10,518 nt of DNA from positions 1-10,518 of the forward strand of contig JAXIUW010222952.1 in the NCBI GenBank assembly GCA_035591015.1. The letters run 5' to 3'. Each line of letters starts with the position of its first letter. The stretch's first letter is position 1. The DNA comes from Cephalothrix simula. Lineage: Eukaryota > Nemertea > Palaeonemertea > Archinemertea > Cephalotrichidae. Position numbers and translations under genes: made by a program. The notes under the pieces were generated by a model. It searched no databases. It was not told the origin of the DNA and saw only the letters and a list, made by a program, of their open reading frames with translations. Of this stretch, positions 7,917 to 10,518 are shown piece after piece.

Positions 7917-8298
7917 TATAGAGATGTAGGCCATTAGATCCGGCAGGTGGGTAAACCTATTAAATCTAATTGTTTTCAACAAAAAGGATAAAGACAATAT
8001 TTAGAAAGCATCCCTGTGGGACCAATACGGTTCTTGGGAAGCTGCTTATGTATGTGTCACTGTATAATAAAAAGAATATAAGTCCTGTTTAATAGAAAGA
8101 TGTATTTCACAGGTGGACACTTATACCAGAATATTGTTTGTTAGTGAGTGTGTTATTACTGTCATGTTACTGTCATTATAATATCCTCCTTGTTGACAGA
8201 AATAACTCATTAATTCTGACAATGGTTTAACAATGACAATAAGTCAAGTGTACGGCAATGCCTGATGCAACAAGTAATGTAAATGACTTTGGATCACT
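7917..8298. other. Non-coding stretch with an 11-bp tandem doublet
   Basis: TTACTGTCATG at 8156-8166 is followed directly by TTACTGTCATT at 8167-8177, matching at 10 of 11 bases. Apart from this doublet I see no gene, RNA or regulatory element. Confidence 0.6.
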
Positions 8299-8643
8299 TT
8301 GGTAGCATCTTTTATCAGTTATCATTACGGTGTTACTGTTAAGGGGCTTCCTATCCACCATGGTTCGATATCCAAGCAGCATACTTTCTATAGTGTGGAC
8401 GAAAGAAGCCCAGATATGAATTTCCTACCTCTGCGTACACAAAGAGGACAGCAACACCAATGGAAAATAATCTCTGTGCCTAAAATATCATTACATCCCT
8501 TCCGATGCTATACTCTTCATTCCCGATTTTCTCAGTATGACCTCAGCGGTAAAAAAGATGACGCCTTTTCGTTACATTTCGGCGTTTCTTTTTTAAAAGA
8601 TCACAATTCACATCTATTAAAGGAGAATACTCTTTATACCTGA
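8299..8643 (+). other. Longest open frame in the window, coding status doubtful
   Basis: The 114-codon frame ends at the TGA of 8641-8643. It opens with a TTG, and its first ATG is codon 40 (8416), leaving only about 75 residues from a eukaryotic start. The peptide is polar with scattered His, Ser and Arg; I see no signal sequence, membrane segment, zinc-binding pattern or catalytic motif. Part of it (8381-8430) matches a stretch at 3699-3746 where the corresponding frame is broken by an indel and stops, which suggests a decayed repeat rather than a conserved gene. A strong hairpin (8551-8594) sits inside it. A chance or relic frame is most likely. Confidence 0.12.
8551..8594. repeat. 14-bp imperfect hairpin with A-run and T-run arms
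   Basis: AAAAAAGA (8551-8558) pairs with TCTTTTTT (8587-8594) and ACGCC (8561-8565) with GGCGT (8581-8585). The two blocks are joined by one G-T pair (8560 with 8586) and a bulged T (8559). The loop is 15 bases. On paper it resembles a terminator, but in eukaryotic non-coding DNA that reading has no support. Confidence 0.6.
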
Positions 8644-9558
8644 CCCCATATCAAACTACAAAAGCCTCTATAATGCAGAAAATCAGTTGCCCACCCCATA
8701 CTGAATGTACAAGAGTGAGAGAACTAAAAAATCTTTCAATGGTATTGTAATCGACAAATTGCTTACTATGATCACAAAGGACTAAGCTGTTTCTTTGAGA
8801 ATTATTTCAAAACTGTAAGCGATTTAAAATGAAAATAAATGACAAGTATTCGCCTGCTAAATGTATGTTTTATTGGGCAAAAGATTCATAAAAGAATTCT
8901 AAAAAACGATCACAGTTAAAAGAGTAATCTACTTTAAGGTGCAAAGAGCCGTGAAAAATGACACCGAGATAATGACTGAAAATATTACCATTTTTTATAA
9001 TGTATTGAAAAATAAAGATATGAAGTGGCGGTATTACGCATTAATGACTTAAGTTTCAAATCGTAAAACTAAGAATTAGAATTAAAGTTAATGGTAGTTG
9101 AACAGTTGAAGAAAGAAGGTCATCATGGCCCTTGAAACTGGATCAGCGGTACGCTGTTCTCCAGTACAATAGCTGAAAAACTGGAAAACGTAAAGGAAGT
9201 TGGAGACTTTAAGCCTCTTGAGGTAATTCGCTACTGAAAACTATAATTTAAGAAAAAGATTGCATAAAGAATTTCTGAAGTGGAAAAATTTGAATGAACA
9301 ATACATTTTTTCCACGCTGACACCCACACCATTACTGTATCATTAAACAAAAAGGAGCAATGTTTCTTATTACGCCAAAAAGGAAATACAAGAAAGCTTT
9401 ATTAAAGAACCAAATAATTAAGCAGCACAGTTAAAGCATTAAAAAATACTGTCAACTGGACTATTGAAGAAGGTACTAACAGACCAAAAGCAAAAATACG
9501 CCAATGGCGTGTAGCTCACTTGGTGATATGTCCCCTAGCCCCCGAATACGACAAATAC
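8644..9558. other. Non-coding AT-rich stretch leading into the repeat array
   Basis: No open frame over 60 codons, no RNA gene and no inverted repeat with arms over 8 bp are apparent. CpG becomes commoner from about 9500, where sequence resembling the spacer part of the array begins (CACTTGG near 9518, then TACGAC near 9546), so the array's left border is probably between 9490 and 9560. Confidence 0.5.
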
Positions 9559-9581
9559 CCTAGGAGGAGATTCATTTGGCG
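9559..9581 (+). repeat. Conserved box of the array, copy 1
   Basis: CCTAGGAGGAGAT, then three to four varied bases, then TTGGCG. The same box recurs at 10167-10189, 608 bases away, matching at about 20 of 23 positions. The first copy stands 8 bases before the first 155-bp unit. Confidence 0.65.
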
Positions 9582-9589
9582 TAAAGTAT

Positions 9590-9744
9590 ACTAAAATTGT
9601 TTATTTTTACCTTTATCGACCTCTAGCCGCTAAAATATGCGTCGCAGAAAAAAGTCTTAATTTAACTTCGGCTTCTTTTTTCATAAGCTTTCGAATGAAT
9701 ACCTGTTTTGCACACCTACGACCACTTTGAAAATTCACCGTAAT
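9590..9744 (+). repeat. Array unit 1 (155 bp, diverged A-type)
   Basis: The unit starts at ACTAAAAT and ends at TTCACCGTAAT. It has the landmarks of all units in order: a hexamer pair (here TTACCT and CGACCT, 4 bases apart, 9607-9622), AGCCGCTAAAATATGCGTC, CTTCTTTTTTCATAAGCTTT, CGAATGAAT, and TACGACCACTTTGA. Its first 20 bases differ most from the other units. Confidence 0.8.
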
Positions 9745-9892
9745 ACTAAAATGGCCTATTTCGACCTTTGATGACCTCCAGCTATGCGTCACACAAGAAA
9801 AGTCCTCATTTATCTTCGTCTTCTTTTTTCATAAGCTTTCGAATGAATATATGTTTTACCTGCCTACGACCACTTTGCGAATTCACCCTAAT
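9745..9892 (+). repeat. Array unit 2 (148 bp, A-type)
   Basis: This copy begins ACTAAAATGGCCTATTTCG. The hexamers CGACCT and TGACCT are 4 bases apart at 9762-9777. It lacks most of the GCGGCTAAAATA block present in units 1 and 4, which accounts for its shorter length. The CATAAGCTTTCGAATGAATA and CTACGACCACTTTG blocks are intact. Confidence 0.8.
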
Positions 9893-10034
9893 ACTAAAAT
9901 GGCCCATTTTGACCTTTAATGACCTTTAGCGGCAAAAATATTAACTTTAGAGGAAAACGGTTTACGAGTAGGTTATTTGTCTTTTCATAAGCTATCGTTA
10001 AAAAAAATCAAGTCTCTACGACCACTTTGACATT
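9893..10034 (+). repeat. Array unit 3 (about 141 bp, B-type, diverged)
   Basis: It begins ACTAAAATGGCCCATTTTG, the B variant also seen at 10494. TGACCT and TGACCT are 4 bases apart at 9910-9925, a perfect DR4 on the opposite strand. The middle has diverged (AGAGGAAAACGG replaces the GCGTCACAG block), but CTTTTCATAAGCT and CTACGACCACTTTGA remain. After this the tandem phase is lost. Confidence 0.7.
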
Positions 10035-10338
10035 TTGACCTTCACTCGCCTTGTGAGCCCATTTTTAAGGTTAAGGTCACAGAAATTGCGCAAAAACTTA
10101 CCGCCACCAGTTAGCACTTGCTCTTTTCTACGACCAGTAAAAATCACAAAGCTCTACCTATAATAGCCTAGGAGGAGATAGACTTGGCGCTATGTACCTA
10201 AAAAGGGCCCAAAAAGGGGGTTTTTCGGCCCTGGCGGGACTGCGGAAGATGCTATCAAAAAACGGCCAACAAAGTATCCAGATAATACACTCATACAGTC
10301 CTGTGCCGGTCGAAAACAGATAGATAATTCACCATAAT
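10035..10338. repeat. Spacer of the higher-order repeat, with two inverted repeats and the second conserved box
   Basis: TGACCTT (10036-10042) and AAGGTCA (10073-10079) form a 7-bp inverted pair, with TCAC/GTGA nested inside. The conserved box CCTAGGAGGAGAT...TTGGCG lies at 10167-10189. At 10204-10232 AGGGCCCAAAAA faces TTTTTCGGCCCT: eleven pairs with one C-C mismatch around a loop of five G. The GC-richer tail (10235-10338) has no match elsewhere in the window. The TACGACCA block seen in the units recurs near 10129. Confidence 0.6.
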
Positions 10339-10493
10339 ACTAAAATGGCCTATTTCGACCTGTGATGACCTCTAGCGGCTAAAATATGCGTCACAGCAAA
10401 AAGTCCCCATTTAACTTCGTCTTCTTTTTTCATAAGCTTTTGAATGAATAGATGTTTTACCTACCTACGACCACTTTGAAAATTCACCCTAAT
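10339..10493 (+). repeat. Array unit 4 (155 bp, A-type)
   Basis: This is the best-preserved full-length copy. It starts ACTAAAATGGCCTATTTCG as unit 2 does and keeps the AGCGGCTAAAATATGCGTC block that unit 2 lost. The hexamers CGACCT and TGACCT are at 10356-10371, again 4 bases apart. It starts 594 bases after unit 2. Confidence 0.85.
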
Positions 10494-10518
10494 ACTAAAA
10501 TGGCCCATTTTGACCTTT
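10494..10518 (+). repeat. Array unit 5 (B-type, cut by the window edge)
   Basis: Only the first 25 bases are present. They match unit 3 (ACTAAAATGGCCCATTTTG) rather than units 2 and 4, so the A-then-B order of units 2 and 3 is repeated by units 4 and 5, 601 bases further on. The array continues beyond the window. Confidence 0.75.

Noticed and set aside
8551-8594. Rho-independent terminator
   Set aside because: The window has no bacterial gene organisation; the stem is kept only as a structural repeat.
9590-10518. CRISPR array
   Set aside because: Units are 148-155 bp, contiguous and diverged, without short repeats alternating with unique spacers, and the DNA looks eukaryotic.

Overview
This window looks like non-coding nuclear DNA from a metazoan, probably an invertebrate; I cannot place it further. 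It is AT-rich. In 10.5 kb no open frame exceeds 114 codons on either strand, and most of the longer ones begin with GTG or TTG rather than ATG. There are no operons, ribosome-binding sites, tRNAs or rRNAs that I can recognise. That rules out ordinary bacterial or phage DNA and fits an intergenic or intronic stretch. I recognise no protein family, so no gene symbol is given and no coding sequence is called with confidence.

Layout. Positions 1-1010 are relatively rich in CpG and in short exact symmetries. They hold a tight cluster of nuclear-receptor-type hexamers (267-306), a second AGGTCG/AGGTCA pair (588-603), and five perfect short palindromes or hairpins between 492 and 965, one of them a 14-bp palindrome centred on TGACGTCA. 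Positions 1010-9550 are AT-rich, largely unique-looking sequence with scattered small structures: several 11-bp tandem doublets, a long 15-A run, a 52-62 bp imperfect direct repeat (6532-6704), several strong inverted repeats, and one elaborate folded element around 4931-5037. Positions about 9559-10518 are a repeat array: units of 148-155 bp, arranged as alternating A and B variants with a roughly 600-bp higher-order spacing, running off the window's right edge.

The repeat array and the left end share a theme. Each complete array unit carries two TGACCT-like hexamers separated by 4 bases (a DR4 arrangement), and the left end carries a similar DR4 pair on the opposite strand in similar flanking sequence. 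This suggests one old repeat family at both ends, in opposite orientation. Whether any of these hexamers binds a nuclear receptor is unknown; they may simply be the sequence of the repeat.

I did not find a convincing gene system. The parts most worth a second look are the nested fold at 4931-5037, the higher-order array with its DR4 pairs, the palindrome cluster at 492-965, and the recurring 11-bp tandem doublets.
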